A model generated the notes under the pieces. That model saw only the letters and a program-made list of their open reading frames with translations. It searched no databases and was not told the DNA's origin. From JACJWR01 sp963842975 (GTDB lineage Bacteria; Actinomycetota; Actinomycetes; S36-B12; UBA10799), in the NCBI GenBank assembly GCA_963842975.1, contig CAWJIH010000017.1, positions 7,007 through 71,006 of the forward strand: DNA of 64,000 bases. The letters are read 5' to 3'. Positions 62,155 through 64,000 of the stretch are shown piece by piece. The first letter of the stretch is position 1. Each line of letters opens with the position of its first letter. A program made the position numbers and the translations under genes.

Positions 62155-63945
62155 GTGCCGCGCCTGTCTACCGTGTTCAACAACACGGATGAACCCCTGG
62201 TGGTGACTGGGGTAGTCGTTGGCGTGGCCAGTGGGCTCATGGCTGCTGGCCTATGCACCCTGGTGGATCCCAGGGTGGTACCTGTGGGTCTGGTGATCGG
62301 GGCGATCCTGGGCTTCATCGCCGCGAGTGCACCGCTGTTCATGGCACTGCGACTCATCCTGCTCGCGGGAGTCCTTCTGGTCGCAGCGGCGGTGCTGGGA
62401 ACATTGGTGCAGAACACGGGCGTAGTCGCCGCTCTCGTCATGGCATTCATAGCCTTGACAACCGCCGTATGGACGGCGCTGCCGGTCGTCGGCTTGGTCT
62501 TCTCGAGTTTGCCCAGCCTGGTCTTCATCCTGATGCTGGCAAAGGGGCAAGAATTCGCGAACGGCGCACCCGCGGTTGCGGTGGCCGTTGGCGGGGTGCT
62601 CGGCATGCTGCCAGCGGCGCTGTTGGCGTTGGCGAAGGAAATCTGGGATCCGCGCAAACTCGACCGCCAGATGACCGCAGCCCTGTGGGCGCCAGACACC
62701 CCAGGTGCCAAGCGCGTCATGTTCACTCGCGTGCTGCTCATGGACGGCGCCCCTACCACGCTCCTTCATCTCGCCGCCCATGGTTCGTTGGGAGTCGTAT
62801 GTCGTTCGTGGATCGAGCGGAACAGCGAATCCTCTGCCGACGCCATCGCGCAAGGCGATGCCAACATCGGCGCCATGGCTGCTGCATTGCTGCCCAAGGG
62901 GCCGATCTCGCCTCGGGAAGTGACGTTTGACACCACGGCCATGGTTGCGCCAGCTGGTGCCGATTCGCAGTTGGCGGCGGCCTGGTCAATGTGGGCAGCG
63001 TCGCAACGACTCGCGCAAAGGGTGCTGGCTGGCGCCACCCCGCATCGCATAGTTCTGCGACCAGTGTTGATGATCCTAGGATCCCTCACTCGCCGACTTG
63101 TGCGTCCTGATGTGTCGGTTTTCCGTTACGGAGTCCAGCGGGCACTAGCCCTGGGCATCGGCGCATTAGCTCTGGTGCTGTCCGCCGACAACGAGAATGC
63201 CTTTTGGATCCTCATCAGCCTTGCGGCCGTGCTGCAGGCGAACGCGCCAACCACTGCGGAGAAGGTGATGCAGCGCTCCGTGGGTACGTTCGCCGGAGTT
63301 CTACTCGCGCTGGCCGTGGCATTAGTGCTGCCGGATTGGCTGCTCGTGCCTTGGATCGCCGGGGCTGCCCTGGTGGTGGGCTTCGCGTGGCTGCAACGCA
63401 ACTACGCGCTGACGGCCCTGCTCACTGGCTTCGCTGTGGTGTTGCTGTTCGGGGCTCCCACCGACAGTGTTGCGGAATTCGCGGCCATGAGAGCGATCGA
63501 CGTCACCATCGCGGGAATCTTGGCGGCCTTCATCGCGCACTTCGTGATGCCAGTCCGACCCCGGCCTGAAGCCCGGAGGGCTCAGCTTGTCGAATCTTTG
63601 CGCAATCTGGAGGACAGCCTGCGGGAGGGGCTGGCACAGCCCGACTTGATCCACGTGACGCAGCTGGCGGCCAAGCAGGCAGACGTGTCCCGAGCGATAT
63701 CTAACCTCCGCACTGACCTTTCGCTCCTCGGCGACCACGAGTTGGTGCAGGCCTACCAGCAGGACCTCGACGCCTTCATCGGCAGCGATGAGGCGCTTTT
63801 CGCCCTCGGATTGTCGGCGATCGACATGAGCCATGAGCCTGACTTTGCAGAAGTACCCATGGATGACGCTTTGGATTGGGTGCGTCAAGCCATCGACGCG
63901 CAGGCTGCCCACTCGCCCGGGGCTTCGCCGGAACCAGCGACATAG
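62155..63945 (+). CDS. FUSC family membrane protein (aromatic acid / efflux-pump-like)
   Basis: About 596 residues. Two membrane blocks of five or six segments each (LVVTGVVVGVASGLMAAGL onward; RALALGIGALALVLSADNEN onward) flank a soluble central domain, and a helical cytoplasmic tail follows (RRAQLVESLRNLEDSLREGL). The second block holds the FUSC signature: ENAFWILISLAAVLQANAPT, MQRSVGTFAGVLLALAVALV. The family includes fusaric-acid and aromatic-acid efflux proteins. GTG 62155 with GGTGG upstream is chosen, since the longer frame starts in the minisatellite. The remaining 55 bases of the window show nothing. Confidence 0.85.
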   Translation: MPRLSTVFNNTDEPLVVTGVVVGVASGLMAAGLCTLVDPRVVPVGLVIGAILGFIAASAPLFMALRLILLAGVLLVAAAVLGTLVQNTGVVAALVMAFIALTTAVWTALPVVGLVFSSLPSLVFILMLAKGQEFANGAPAVAVAVGGVLGMLPAALLALAKEIWDPRKLDRQMTAALWAPDTPGAKRVMFTRVLLMDGAPTTLLHLAAHGSLGVVCRSWIERNSESSADAIAQGDANIGAMAAALLPKGPISPREVTFDTTAMVAPAGADSQLAAAWSMWAASQRLAQRVLAGATPHRIVLRPVLMILGSLTRRLVRPDVSVFRYGVQRALALGIGALALVLSADNENAFWILISLAAVLQANAPTTAEKVMQRSVGTFAGVLLALAVALVLPDWLLVPWIAGAALVVGFAWLQRNYALTALLTGFAVVLLFGAPTDSVAEFAAMRAIDVTIAGILAAFIAHFVMPVRPRPEARRAQLVESLRNLEDSLREGLAQPDLIHVTQLAAKQADVSRAISNLRTDLSLLGDHELVQAYQQDLDAFIGSDEALFALGLSAIDMSHEPDFAEVPMDDALDWVRQAIDAQAAHSPGASPEPAT

Positions 63946-64000
63946 CCGCCCACGATGCCAACTTCGACCCCTCGAAACCCACCCCTGACCTGCACAAACA

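Overview
This is a gene-dense, high-GC stretch of an Actinomycetota chromosome. The evidence is a set of families typical of, or largely confined to, that phylum: the DUF3516 helicase tail, DUF3000, the hemE / coproporphyrinogen oxidase / HemQ genes of the coproporphyrin-dependent haem route, a PafB/PafC-type WYL pair, DUF2332, a MEKHLA protein and an Rv0909-like antitoxin. The order thiolase/FadB, ribonuclease D, LuxR regulator, DUF3000, hemE, hemY, hemQ, with a RibD-type reductase and ZapE a little further on, resembles the arrangement I recall from Streptomyces and Mycobacterium. I cannot assign a genus. I see no rRNA, tRNA, CRISPR array, transposase or phage gene.

Layout. 1-4 kb: the 3' end of a DEAD/DEAH helicase, then a large secreted repeat protein (three near-identical 384-bp units fused to RCC1 repeats). 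4-13.8 kb: beta-oxidation pair, rnd, LuxR regulator and DUF3000 on the minus strand, facing the haem genes and msrB on the plus strand. 14-18.4 kb: primase/polymerase-type LigD and LigC (end joining), an antitoxin-like protein, a reductase and ZapE. 18.4-25 kb: AidB-like acyl-CoA dehydrogenase, YihY, an alanine/sodium symporter, a fructosamine-kinase-like protein and a low-molecular-weight phosphatase. 25-31.5 kb: WYL pair, ThpR, then MFS transporter, PCuAC copper chaperone and Tat-exported DyP peroxidase. 31.5-36.7 kb: rhodanese lipoprotein behind a perfect CsoR/CstR-type operator, a DUF2231-cytochrome b5 fusion, rhomboid, NlpC/P60 hydrolase and an orphan PilB-type ATPase. 37-43 kb: MoxR/VWA pair, a GGDEF-EAL protein and a hydrolase. 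43.8-49.8 kb: an ABC-2 exporter operon divergent from a polar amino acid importer operon. 49.8-64 kb: Na/Pi cotransporter with a 21-bp repeat array, small membrane proteins, a thermonuclease lipoprotein, a B12-binding protein, a GGDEF gene remnant, an opine-type dehydrogenase, an AI-2E permease with a Ser-Asp-rich insert, an ArsR regulator with a His/Cys-rich metallothionein-like protein, VOC proteins, DUF2332 and an FUSC transporter.

Two points stand out. First, nine genes that look conserved are each broken by one single-base frame change, eight of them an extra base. This points to assembly error, or less probably decay, rather than nine independent inactivations; I annotate the repaired extents. 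Second, the most novel functional unit is the two-gene, probably leaderless arsR/metallothionein operon at 58.6-59.3 kb, whose product joins a His-rich N-terminus to a C-terminus with 18 cysteines in about 58 residues.
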